Shown here: one piece after another, positions 7,801-14,078 of the stretch
Layout: every line of letters starts with the position of its first letter
How positions within the stretch are numbered: position 1 is the first letter of the stretch
Assembly: GCA_964527995.1 (NCBI GenBank)
Contig: CAZGRP010000072.1
Span: 1 to 19,347, forward strand
Source of the DNA: CAZGRP01 sp964527995
GTDB lineage: Bacteria > Zhuqueibacterota > Zhuqueibacteria > Oceanimicrobiales > CAZGRP01
Reading direction: 5' to 3'
Length of the DNA stretch: 19,347 nt
Made by a program: the position numbers and the translations under genes
The notes under the pieces: model-generated
The model's input: the letters and a program-made list of their open reading frames with translations, nothing else
The model's database searches: none
Told to the model about the DNA's origin: nothing

Positions 7801-8028
7801 GCGTTCGAGAACATCGGTTCACCGCAGGCGCCGAAGTGGCGTCTCAGCACCCAGTTCAGCACCGGGCTGAGCGATGTGGGTGATCAGGCGGTTCCCACCC
7901 TCGGCGACCTGGATGGTGACGGAGATCTCGACCTCCTGGTCGGCAGTTGGAACGGCAAGGTGTTCGGCTTCGAAAACAACACGATTGCTTCGGTGCGCGT
8001 GCTGGCCGGGGTGAAAGCGCTCAAGTAG
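4840..8028 (+). CDS. Large secreted multidomain protein: Ig-like, FN3, carboxypeptidase-regulatory-like and FG-GAP/VCBS repeats
   Basis: 1062 residues. A signal peptide (hydrophobic core about 16-32, GALLLIGLFLWSSTGLA) indicates export. Residues 55-425 are four Ig-like modules of about 90 residues, each closing with FRDxxGN and then LDxxPP (at about 150, 240, 329 and 421). Then follow an FN3-like module (about 425-520), two carboxypeptidase-regulatory-like beta sandwiches (about 520-600 and 600-690, the second beginning ITGRVTDRHGQPLAATRVS), another FN3-like module (about 690-790), and five FG-GAP/VCBS repeats with DLDGDGD-type calcium loops starting at D803, 858, 913, 968 and 1023. No catalytic motif or C-terminal sorting tag is obvious. 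Adhesion, binding of surface polymers or a structural role outside the cell is inferred. GGAGG 7-8 bases upstream supports the ATG. A strong terminator follows 33 bases after the stop. Confidence 0.85.
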   Translation: MAQPESLLRASGPKAGALLLIGLFLWSSTGLAYTAPRQEAEVASPPTQEAAQGVAAADSLPPTGSIAVPVEQRITHQPEIRLLLKATDTQSAVDSMQFSTDGRSWTPPEPYRPTRTWELTGGDGVKTIFVRFRDRSGNWMKEPVSVTVTLDRQPPQNPSMVVNEGRAITNQRQVALKLFAEGASEVQVSEDSAFTDAAWLPLRETSSFTLTPEEGSKTLYARFRDRAGNLSDVVSGHILLDTTPPLDPMVRVNEGARFTNDRRVQVRLSAKEAVEMKVAEGSLESAAWQPYDSLMTIDLTGPEGERTVLATFRDFAGNETVPVQATIVLDQTPPQNPQIVIAGGRDFVNGAQVLLGLSAEGAAEMLLRGDFVATGADTGWIGYRSQMPVQLTAGEGAKSLSVRFRDEAGNLSEEAVAEVVLDLTPPKISEFRIDQVQPRAAALIFGSDEVTRARIKLIGEDPEDVHEFSDSTFSDRHQVPLFGLLPGTGYRVLLTAIDRAENTTQAAELSFVTLSETVVQARVFFPHTRIPVVGVKARLGDIETESDELGSFQFVHPPVGELPFVLEKDGFASYDTTLSIPKTGKLEEEVELASDLYTHAITGRVTDRHGQPLAATRVSLFNPDGSESDLVAVADDSGRFVLDGVPQGERQIRVYADYFEPVEPVLNVTADMRLDEKLAAAPILPPERMAAVTRSIRSIGIEWEPIRYPTNLGYIIYRAPAGDSTFVAIHEGYLPPSQETYVDSGLAIGASYTYALAVVNTDTVVGKRSRKVAAATLKLFTPNQALVGGLERQISHAAPFLADLDGDGDLDLLMAEGTGAVRGYRNIGSASLPRWKRDDTLARGTLRVGGNSRVVLADLDADGDLDLLRGIGDGRFRAYRNTGSTESPQWKPDAELSEGVKDDGRNLSPALADLDGDGDYDLMIGTYRPEVLVYQNLGEPDRPVWKPTDGFGAGLENLPLNVCPVFADLDGDGDQDLLIGEGLGTIIAFENIGSPQAPKWRLSTQFSTGLSDVGDQAVPTLGDLDGDGDLDLLVGSWNGKVFGFENNTIASVRVLAGVKALK

Positions 8029-8060
8029 CTGGCGATTTGAAAATTTTTGTGCTACATTAT

Positions 8061-8107
8061 GGGCGGCCGTTGGACCCTGAATGGGCCTGACGGATCGCCC
8101 TTTTTTT
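8061..8107 (+). terminator. Strong rho-independent terminator
   Basis: GGGCG (8061-8065) pairs with CGCCC (8096-8100). Inside it CCGTTGG (8067-8073) pairs with CTGACGG (8087-8093, two G-U), and after one A/C mismatch CCC (8075-8077) pairs with GGG (8083-8085) around a 5-base loop. Seven Ts (8101-8107) follow directly. It ends transcription of the large secreted protein gene. It also covers the first in-frame start codons of the next reading frame (TTG 8047, ATG 8059), which argues against their use. Confidence 0.9.
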
Positions 8108-8157
8108 GTGCCCGATGTGGACAGGCAGCGGTTCTTACGCAGAAGGAGAGAAGGAGA

Positions 8158-9474
8158 TTGGAACGGGTCGATCCGCCGCTGATTGGGCGCGTCCATCTGC
8201 CGCCGGACGATGTGTTGCGGCAGTGTATCCATTGCGGCCTGTGTTTGCCTGTATGCCCCACCTACGCCCTGACGCACGTCGAGCGGTCTTCACCGCGAGG
8301 CCGCATCCGCCTGGTGAAATCGGTTGTCGAGGCTCGACTCGATTGGGAAAGTCCGGTGTTCTCCGAGGAGATGTTCTTCTGCCTCGACTGCCGGGCGTGT
8401 GAAACAGCCTGCCCTGCCGGCGTGAATTACGGTGAACTGGTGGAGGCGGCACGTGCTCAGCTCTACGCGCGGGCGGAGGGTCGCGGTGACAACGGTTTGC
8501 TTCAACACTTGATCTTGCGCCGCGTCTTTACCCACCCCGGCCGGCTCAAGGCGCTGGCCCGGGCCATCGGCTGGTCACAGCGGCTCGGACTACAGGGCCT
8601 TGTTGTCCGATCAAGGGTGCTTCGACTCCTCGCACCGAAGCTGCATCGGCTCGTACCGATGGCGCCGCGGATCGCCGCCACCTTCTCCGATGAGGTCCTG
8701 CCCGAGGTGCTGCCGGCCCGCGGGCCGGTCCGCTATCGTGTCGGGCTGATCACCGGGTGCGTGCAGAACGTTGTCTACGCCGGTGTCAATGTCGACACGG
8801 CGGAGGTGCTCGCCCGTAACGGCTGCCAGGTCCACGTGCCCAGGCCTCAGGCCTGCTGCGGCTCGTTGCACGGCCACCTGGGTGACGAGGCGACAGCTCG
8901 CGCCCTGGCTCGCCGCATGATTGCGACTTTCGCACACCTGGAGCTCGATGCGGTGATCATCAACGCCGCTGGCTGCGGGTCGTTCCTGAAACAGTACGGC
9001 CGACTCCTCCGCGACGATCCAACGTGGGCGGCGCAGGCCGCGGAGTTCTCCTCCAAAGTAAAGGACATTCACGAGTTCCTGGTGCAAGTTGGATTCGAAA
9101 CTCCGAGTCGATCTTTGAACAAGAGGGTCACCTATCACGAAGCCTGCCACCTCGTGCACGGTCAGAAGATCAGCTCGGCCCCCAGAGAAATCCTGCGGTC
9201 CCTGCCCGGGGTCCGGTTGCTGGAACTTCCCGAGGCCACATGGTGTTGTGGCAGTGCCGGTGTTTACAATATCACGCACACAGACACTGCTGTGGCGCTA
9301 CTCGATCGCAAGCTCCGCAGCCTGCAAGAGACGGAGGCCGAGATCGTCGCCACGGCCAATCCGGGCTGCCTGGTCCAACTTGAATTCGGTATCCGCATGC
9401 GCGGCCTCCGGGTCGAAGTGGTTCATCCCATCACGCTGCTGCGGCGGGCATACGGCGGAAGGCAGCATGGGTGA
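8158..9474 (+). CDS. GlcF/LutA-type (Fe-S)-binding oxidoreductase subunit
   Basis: A 438-residue protein with two 4Fe-4S ferredoxin motifs, CIHCGLCLPVCP (C23, C26, C29, C33) and CLDCRACETACP (C75, C78, C81, C85), followed by two cysteine-rich CCG domains (CCG at 233-235 and 363-365). This is the layout of GlcF, the Fe-S subunit of glycolate oxidase, and of related lactate or glycerol-3-phosphate dehydrogenase subunits. These pass electrons from an FAD partner to the quinone pool at the inner membrane. No GlcD/GlcE-like FAD subunit lies next to it here, so the substrate is unknown. The frame is open from 8047, but that region is the preceding terminator. TTG 8158 is chosen because AAGGAG (8143-8148) sits 9 bases upstream and the protein then starts like a normal family member, just before the first cluster. 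Confidence 0.87.
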   Translation: MERVDPPLIGRVHLPPDDVLRQCIHCGLCLPVCPTYALTHVERSSPRGRIRLVKSVVEARLDWESPVFSEEMFFCLDCRACETACPAGVNYGELVEAARAQLYARAEGRGDNGLLQHLILRRVFTHPGRLKALARAIGWSQRLGLQGLVVRSRVLRLLAPKLHRLVPMAPRIAATFSDEVLPEVLPARGPVRYRVGLITGCVQNVVYAGVNVDTAEVLARNGCQVHVPRPQACCGSLHGHLGDEATARALARRMIATFAHLELDAVIINAAGCGSFLKQYGRLLRDDPTWAAQAAEFSSKVKDIHEFLVQVGFETPSRSLNKRVTYHEACHLVHGQKISSAPREILRSLPGVRLLELPEATWCCGSAGVYNITHTDTAVALLDRKLRSLQETEAEIVATANPGCLVQLEFGIRMRGLRVEVVHPITLLRRAYGGRQHG

Positions 9475-9687
9475 AGTCGGCTGCCGTTGGATGTGCTGTT
9501 CAACAAGTAGCCTCGGGCGGCGGTAGGGTCGGTTCGGCTGTGCTCGACAGAGGGGGGACAGAAGTTCTGGTTTTTGCGTGTTTGTTGAATATTCGGCAGA
9601 GCCCTGTGCACAATTCTTCTCTGAGGTGATCAGCGAGGATTTTGCAGGAGTTGCACCTTGGAGACGTAGGGTGGTCAGAATCAATGA

Positions 9688-9704
9688 GTTAGTGTTGCCT
9701 AACC
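9688..9704 (+). promoter_or_regulatory. Possible operator: GTTAG-N6-CTAAC inverted repeat
   Basis: GTTAG (9688-9692) and CTAAC (9699-9703) form a perfect inverted repeat around six bases, 17 bases upstream of the sigma-54 -24 element. TTAG...CTAACC resembles the half-sites of DtxR/IdeR-type metal-regulator boxes, but only the outer parts agree. It could instead be an activator site for a sigma-54 enhancer-binding protein. No regulator gene is in the window. Confidence 0.3.
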
Positions 9705-9720
9705 ATGCCCTTTTGAGGAA

Positions 9721-9736
9721 TGGTATGCGAGTTGCA
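9721..9736 (+). promoter_or_regulatory. Candidate sigma-54 (-24/-12) promoter
   Basis: TGGTATGCGAGTTGCA has the invariant GG and GC exactly 10 bases apart and the full TTGCA -12 element; the -24 element TGGTATG agrees with TGGCACG at 5 of 7 positions. The expected start of transcription is near 9747, giving a leader of about 68 bases before the ATG at 9815. Established parallel: E. coli zraP, a relative of the downstream gene, is transcribed by sigma-54 RNA polymerase under the activator ZraR. Confidence 0.6.
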
Positions 9737-9814
9737 GTGGGGCAGGGCACATCAGGAACTCGACGACGCAAGATGGAAGGCAGAGGTTCGATATCCTAAT
9801 AAGGAGGCAGCAAC

Positions 9815-10444
9815 ATGAAGAAGACGCAATTTCTACTAACCGCGGTTCTCGCCCTTGCCGTGGCCGCTCCGATGTATGGCCAGGGCATGGGCCAGCAAAT
9901 GCACCAGGGCAGTGGTATGATGGGCGGCCAGAAGATGGGCGGTGGTATGATGGGTGGCGGCATGACGGGTGGCGGCTGCGGCATGATGGCCGGTGGAAAG
10001 ATGCATGCCGGCACGATGGGCCATGGTTCCTCGGTCAGCTTCTACCTGAAGCAGGCCGATGCGCTGGGATTGAGTGATGCACAGGTGGCGAAGCTGAAGC
10101 AGATCAAGCTCGCCACCGAGAAGGCCGTGATCCGCAAGCAAGCGGATCTGCGCATCGCTAAGCTGGAACTGAACGAACTGCTGCAAAATCCGCAGGCCAA
10201 GCGTTCGGAATTAGAAGCGAAGGCGAAGAAAGTGCAGGCGCTGCAATCGGACCTCTGGCTGACGCAGTTTCGTGCACGGCTTGATGCCCGCGCCACTTTG
10301 ACTCCCGAGCAGTTGCAAAAAGCCAAAGCCCTGAAGCATGGAGGGATGGGCAAAGGGATGATGAAGGGTGGCAAGATGAAGAAGGGCATGATGCAGGGTG
10401 GTATGATGCAAGGCGGAAACGCTGCGAATCGTCCAAATAAGTAA
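9815..10444 (+). CDS. Methionine-rich periplasmic metal-binding protein, ZraP/Spy/CpxP-like
   Basis: A 209-residue protein with an N-terminal signal peptide (MKKTQFLLTAVLALAVAAP, cleavage probably near residue 22). Residues 23-72 are Met/Gly/His-rich (MMGGQKMGGGMMGGGM, single Cys, several His). Residues about 73-174 are predicted helical, rich in Lys/Glu/Leu, and end with an LTPEQ motif like the LTxxQ of the Spy/CpxP/ZraP family. Residues 175-209 are again Met/Gly/Lys-rich. None of the 22 methionines is in the helical middle, so the protein looks like a helical core with two metal-binding tails suited to soft ions such as Cu(I). The role is inferred as a periplasmic metal buffer or metal-stress chaperone. 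AAGGAGG about 8 bases upstream supports the start. A Cu(I)-ATPase gene lies downstream beyond a terminator, so the two are separate transcripts. Confidence 0.8.
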   Translation: MKKTQFLLTAVLALAVAAPMYGQGMGQQMHQGSGMMGGQKMGGGMMGGGMTGGGCGMMAGGKMHAGTMGHGSSVSFYLKQADALGLSDAQVAKLKQIKLATEKAVIRKQADLRIAKLELNELLQNPQAKRSELEAKAKKVQALQSDLWLTQFRARLDARATLTPEQLQKAKALKHGGMGKGMMKGGKMKKGMMQGGMMQGGNAANRPNK

Positions 10445-10460
10445 ACAAACTCCGGTAACG

Positions 10461-10495
10461 GCCGCTCCCCGGTCAGGCGGCTGGGGAGCGGCTTT
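10461..10495 (+). terminator. Rho-independent terminator of the ZraP/Spy-like gene
   Basis: GCCGCTCCCC (10461-10470) and GGGGAGCGGC (10483-10492) form a perfect 10-bp stem around a 12-base loop, followed by TTTC. It begins 16 bases after the stop codon. The T-run is short but the stem is very stable. Confidence 0.75.
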
Positions 10496-10557
10496 CACTG
10501 GAGTAAATTGAGACGGATGTTACCGGCTAAGGGCCGAGGTTTTCACAGGCAAGACAT

Positions 10558-10585
10558 CAACTGCAGAATGCAAAATGCAAAATAC
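10558..10585 (+). repeat. Degenerate heptamer tandem repeat (four units)
   Basis: Four successive 7-mers (CAACTGC, AGAATGC, AAAATGC, AAAATAC) share the pattern nAAnTGC or nearly so. This resembles the short tandem 7-mer repeats scattered between genes in many bacteria. The sequence is too short to assign to a named family. Confidence 0.5.
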
Positions 10586-10838
10586 GAAGCGGCAAGTTGC
10601 CTGACGAGCGTGGCGGCGGCCGCTTCTGCGCTCAGGCGTGAAGCTGCAGCCGTGCCGACCTGCAAACTTGGGGTTCGGCTCCGGTGTTGGCAAGGAATGC
10701 CGCTCAGTTGTAGTAAATAAAATGACTCCTTGTGTGGGTTATTGGAAAATGGTATGGGGGTTTTTCTATTGACTTTCGGCTTAATCGTTGTCGTGTGAAT
10801 GGGTTTCAAGCGACACAATAACCAAGGAGAGATAAACC

Positions 10839-13523
10839 ATGCCGCGTGATCCAGTTTGTGGGATGACAGTTGACGAGGATACGGCCGCGGCGACCAGCGT
10901 ATATGAGGGCCAGACGATCTATTTCTGTGCCAAGGCCTGCAAAGAGAAGTTCGACGCTGATCCTGCCGCCTATCTGAACGGGAAGACGACCGAGACCATG
11001 GAGTCGTCGATGAAGGCGCACGGTTCGGAGGCTGCCACCGCTACCGAAACACAGGTGCAGGAGACTGACGTCGAGGCGGCGGAGGCCGCCACCCTGATCG
11101 TACCGGTTCAGGGCATGAGCTGCGCCAGTTGTGTGGCCACCATCGAGAAAGGGCTGCAGAGCCTTGATGGCGTCATCAAGGTGGCGGTGAATTTCGGCAC
11201 CGAGAAGGCGACCGTGGTCATCGATCCGAAACGCGTGTCGGCCAAAGAGGTGGTCGACACGGTGAAGGAAGTAGGCTACACCCCGGTAGTCGAAAAGGTG
11301 ACGCTGCCGATCAGCGGAATGAGTTGCGCGAGCTGCGTGCAGAAGATCGAAAAGGCACTCCGCGACACGCCAGGAGTTGTGTCGGCGAACGTCAACTTTG
11401 CTACCGAAAAGGCCACCGTCGAATACCTGCCGTCTCAGGTCAGCATCCGTGATCTGAAACAGGCGGTGCGCGACGCCGGCTACAAAGTTCTCGAGGTCGA
11501 GGAGGGTGCAGAAGCCATCGACCACGAGAAGGAGGCGCGGGAGCGGGAGATCCGAAACTTGCGCCTGAAGATTATCGTCGGCGGGGTGTTGAGCATCCCG
11601 GTCTTTCTGGGAAGTTTTCCGGAGTGGTTCCCATGGATGCCCAGCTTCATGAACAACTTCTGGGTGCTTCTGATCCTCACCACGCCGGTGCAGTTCTGGG
11701 TGGGCTGGCAGTTCTACCGCGGCTTCTGGGCGGCCTTGAAGCACAAGACGGCCGACATGAATACGCTGATCGCCGTCGGCACCTCTGCCGCTTACCTGTA
11801 CAGCTTTATGGCCACGCTCTTCCCAAGCTTCTTTCCGAGCGCGGCCGGCAAGCAGCCGGAGGTGTATTTCGATACCGCCGCCATCATCATCACGCTGATT
11901 CTTCTCGGCCGCTACCTCGAGGCCATCGCCAAGGGGCAGACCAGTGAAGCGATCAAGAAGCTCATGGGGTTGCAGGCGAAGACGGCGCGGGTGGTGCGAA
12001 ACGGCCAGGAGGTCGACATTCCAGTGGAGGATGTGGAGGTCGGCGACATCGTCGTGGTTCGCCCCGGTGAGAAGGTGCCGGTGGACGGTGTCATCGTTGA
12101 AGGGCGGTCGGCGCTGGACGAGTCGATGCTCACCGGCGAGAGCATGCCGGTGGAGAAGAGCGTCGGTGACGAGGTCATCGGCGCTACGATCAACAAGACC
12201 GGTGCCTTCAAGTTCAGGGCGACGAAGGTGGGCAAGGATACCGCCCTGGCGCAGATCATCAAACTGGTGGAGGAGGCCCAGGGATCGAAGGCGCCGATCC
12301 AGCGCCTGGCCGACAAGATCAGTGGTGTCTTTGTGCCCATCGTCATGGTCATCGCGGTGGCCACCTTCTTCGTGTGGTGGCTGTTCGGGCCAGCGCCTGC
12401 CTTCACCTTTGCGCTGTTGAACTTCGTCGCCGTGCTCATCATCGCCTGCCCGTGTGCCCTTGGCCTGGCCACACCGACGGCCATCATGGTCGGCACCGGC
12501 AAAGGCGCTGAGAACGGCATCCTGATCAAAGGCGGCGAAAGCCTTGAAACGGCGCACCGGATCAACGCCATTGTCTTTGACAAGACCGGCACTCTTACCA
12601 AGGGCGAGCCGGAAGTGACCGACATTGTGACGGCCAACGGCTTCGACGAGAAGACGGTCTTGCGACTGGCTGCCAGCGCTGAGAAGGCTTCGGAGCATCC
12701 GCTCGGTGAGGCCATTGTCCGCCGGGCCCGGGACCTGGAGCTGATCCTCACCGATCCGTCGGACTTCAACGCGGTTCCAGGGCACGGGATCGAGGCATCC
12801 GTAGATGGGGCCCAAGTCCTGCTCGGCAACCAGAGGCTCATGGTCCAGCGAAACATACCGCTGCAAGGGCTCGAGCAAAAGGCGGAGGCCCTCGCCAGCG
12901 ACGGCAAGACCCCGATGTTTGTGGCATTGGATGGCAAGGCTGCCGGCCTGATCGCCGTCGCCGACACCGTCAAGGAGCACTCCATGGAGGCGGTCGAGCG
13001 GCTGCACAAGCTCGGCATCGAGGTGGCGATGATCACCGGCGATAACCGGCGCACGGCAGAAGCCATCGCCCGCAAACTCGGCATCGACCGGGTCCTTGCT
13101 GAGGTGCTCCCCGAGGACAAGGCTTTGGAGGTGAAGAAGCTACAGCAGGAAGGCAAGGTGGTGGCCATGGTGGGAGACGGCATCAACGACGCGCCGGCCC
13201 TGGCCCAGGCCGATATCGGCATCGCCATCGGCACCGGCACCGACGTGGCCATGGAAGCCTCCGACATCACCCTCATCTCCGACGACCTGCGGGCCGTGGT
13301 GACGGCCATTCAGCTCTCGAAGACCACGATGCGGATCATCAAGGAGAACCTGTTCTGGGCTTTCTTCTACAACTCGGCTTTCATTCCGGTGGCAGCCGGG
13401 GCGCTCTATCCGTTCTTCGGCATCCTGCTCAATCCGGTCTTCGCGGCTGTGGCAATGGCGGCCAGTTCGGTTTCGGTGGTTTCGAATTCGCTGCGCTTGA
13501 AGCGATTTCGGCCGCAGTGGTAG
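10839..13523 (+). CDS. copA: Cu(I)-exporting P1B-1-type ATPase with N-terminal YHS domain and two HMA domains
   Basis: 894 residues. Residues 1-46 are a YHS/TRASH-like metal-binding domain (DPVCGM with C7, then FCAKAC with C30 and C34). Two HMA domains follow with GMSCASC motifs (C95/C98 and C163/C166). The ATPase core has a TGES actuator motif, the intramembrane CPC (C537-P538-C539), the phosphorylated Asp in DKTGTLT (D581), SEHPLG in the nucleotide domain, and GDGINDAP. The last helices carry YN and MAASS residues typical of the Cu(I)-specific P1B-1 class. It should pump Cu(I) out of the cytoplasm using ATP. AAGGAG 9-10 bases upstream supports the ATG. It lies downstream of the Met-rich periplasmic protein and ends in its own hairpin. 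No copper-sensing regulator (CueR, CsoR) is visible in the window. Confidence 0.95.
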   Translation: MPRDPVCGMTVDEDTAAATSVYEGQTIYFCAKACKEKFDADPAAYLNGKTTETMESSMKAHGSEAATATETQVQETDVEAAEAATLIVPVQGMSCASCVATIEKGLQSLDGVIKVAVNFGTEKATVVIDPKRVSAKEVVDTVKEVGYTPVVEKVTLPISGMSCASCVQKIEKALRDTPGVVSANVNFATEKATVEYLPSQVSIRDLKQAVRDAGYKVLEVEEGAEAIDHEKEAREREIRNLRLKIIVGGVLSIPVFLGSFPEWFPWMPSFMNNFWVLLILTTPVQFWVGWQFYRGFWAALKHKTADMNTLIAVGTSAAYLYSFMATLFPSFFPSAAGKQPEVYFDTAAIIITLILLGRYLEAIAKGQTSEAIKKLMGLQAKTARVVRNGQEVDIPVEDVEVGDIVVVRPGEKVPVDGVIVEGRSALDESMLTGESMPVEKSVGDEVIGATINKTGAFKFRATKVGKDTALAQIIKLVEEAQGSKAPIQRLADKISGVFVPIVMVIAVATFFVWWLFGPAPAFTFALLNFVAVLIIACPCALGLATPTAIMVGTGKGAENGILIKGGESLETAHRINAIVFDKTGTLTKGEPEVTDIVTANGFDEKTVLRLAASAEKASEHPLGEAIVRRARDLELILTDPSDFNAVPGHGIEASVDGAQVLLGNQRLMVQRNIPLQGLEQKAEALASDGKTPMFVALDGKAAGLIAVADTVKEHSMEAVERLHKLGIEVAMITGDNRRTAEAIARKLGIDRVLAEVLPEDKALEVKKLQQEGKVVAMVGDGINDAPALAQADIGIAIGTGTDVAMEASDITLISDDLRAVVTAIQLSKTTMRIIKENLFWAFFYNSAFIPVAAGALYPFFGILLNPVFAAVAMAASSVSVVSNSLRLKRFRPQW

Positions 13524-13568
13524 GCAACTCGCCAACACCCGCTTCTCTAAATCGGTGCAAAATGTCCT

Positions 13569-13600
13569 GACTCAGCCCCTCCCCGAGGGGCTGAGTCGTT
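13569..13600 (+). terminator. Terminator hairpin of copA
   Basis: GACTCAGCCCCTC (13569-13581) and GAGGGGCTGAGTC (13585-13597) form a perfect 13-bp stem with a 3-base loop, 46 bases after the copA stop. Only GTTCGT follows, so the U-tract is poor. The stem is symmetric and could also help terminate the converging minus-strand HEPN transcript. Confidence 0.65.
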
Positions 13601-13706
13601 CGTGCCTGAGGGAGTGCGAGGCGGTGGTTGCTACGATGGAGCGAAGACGGAAGGGCGCTGCACGTTGCGGTGCTGGGGGTTCACCTGATTCGAAAAGAGG
13701 CGGGGC

Positions 13707-14078
13707 CTACTTGAGCTGGGGCTTCACGTCGAAGCCACTAGATTGGAGATAGTCCACAACCGACTTTATGAAGTGCGCGGCTGCTTCTATTTGCTCGATG
13801 GTCTCTTCTGTCCCTGCCTCGAAGAAGTCAGAGTAGTCGCCCAACTCTCTCGCATCACGGGCGATAGTAAGTATCTTGCTCACCTTCTTGTCCAGCAGNN
13901 NNNNNNNNNNNNNNNNNNNNNNNNNNNNNNNNNNNNNNNNNNNNNNNNNNNNNNNNNNNNNNNNNNNNNNNNNNNNNNNNNNNNNNNNNNNNNNNNNNTT
14001 GTCCAGCAGCAAACGTGCAGCTTCAAGCCGGCGCTGAGCCGTTTCGATTCTGCGCTGGACAAGGGACTCAGGCGTCAT
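13707..14078 (-). CDS. HEPN-domain protein, interrupted by an assembly gap
   Basis: The N-terminal 26 residues (MTPESLVQRRIETAQRRLEA onward) and the C-terminal ~63 residues (ending ...FIKSVVDYLQSSGFDVKPQLK) are visible; 100 Ns (13899-13998) lie between. The tail has the RELGDYSDF block and a helical end typical of HEPN proteins partnered with MNT nucleotidyltransferases. The missing part should hold the core helices, including the usual YYA..H-type region, so the true gene is probably longer or shorter than the N-run implies. Its ATG overlaps the stop of the MNT gene (ATGA), so it is translationally coupled. In this family HEPN proteins are RNase-like toxins or regulatory partners controlled by the MNT protein. 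An RxxxxH RNase motif cannot be judged because of the gap. Base composition (about 48% GC in samples) is lower than that of neighbouring genes. Confidence 0.75.
   Translation of the reverse strand: MTPESLVQRRIETAQRRLEAARLLLDXXXXXXXXXXXXXXXXXXXXXXXXXXXXXXXXXXLLDKKVSKILTIARDARELGDYSDFFEAGTEETIEQIEAAAHFIKSVVDYLQSSGFDVKPQLK
13899..13998. other. Assembly gap (100 N)
   Basis: Exactly 100 Ns, a common scaffolding default, so the true length is unknown. The 11 bases before the gap (13888-13898) and the first 11 after it (13999-14009) are identical, TTGTCCAGCAG. Confidence 0.99.

Larger units (their letters stand above)
9475..9814 (+). other. Regulatory intergenic region upstream of the ZraP/Spy-like gene
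   Basis: 340 bases without a supported gene. Small frames on both strands lack ribosome binding sites and motifs. The region has several palindromic or paired elements: TTCAACAA (9499-9506) with TTGTTGAA (9582-9589), the palindrome CAGAAGTTCTG (9559-9569), GAATATTC (9587-9594), and GTTAG/CTAAC flanking six bases (9688-9703). A sigma-54-like promoter (9721-9736) lies near the 3' end. Together they suggest a regulated promoter with upstream activator sites. No terminator for the GlcF-type gene was found. Confidence 0.45.
10445..10838 (+). other. Intergenic region between the ZraP/Spy-like gene and copA
   Basis: 394 bases. It begins with the terminator at 10461-10495, then holds a short heptamer repeat (10558-10585) and a GC-rich stretch, and ends in an AT-richer stretch (about 10715-10800) where the copA promoter should lie. 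A TTGACT at 10769-10774 could be a -35 element, but no good -10 follows at normal spacing. TGTCG (10789-10793) and CGACA (10811-10815) can pair just before the copA ribosome binding site. A 70-codon frame at 10508-10720 has no motif or ribosome binding site and is not called. Confidence 0.45.

Noticed and set aside
10769..10830. TTGACT upstream of copA as a CueR-type or sigma-70 promoter
   Set aside because: No acceptable -10 at 16-20 bases and no clear MerR-type dyad. Mentioned only in the intergenic entry.
10806..13007. 733-codon open frame on the minus strand opposite copA
   Set aside because: It mirrors a strongly supported P-type ATPase. His/Arg/Leu-rich translation without motifs is typical of the antisense frame of GC-rich genes.
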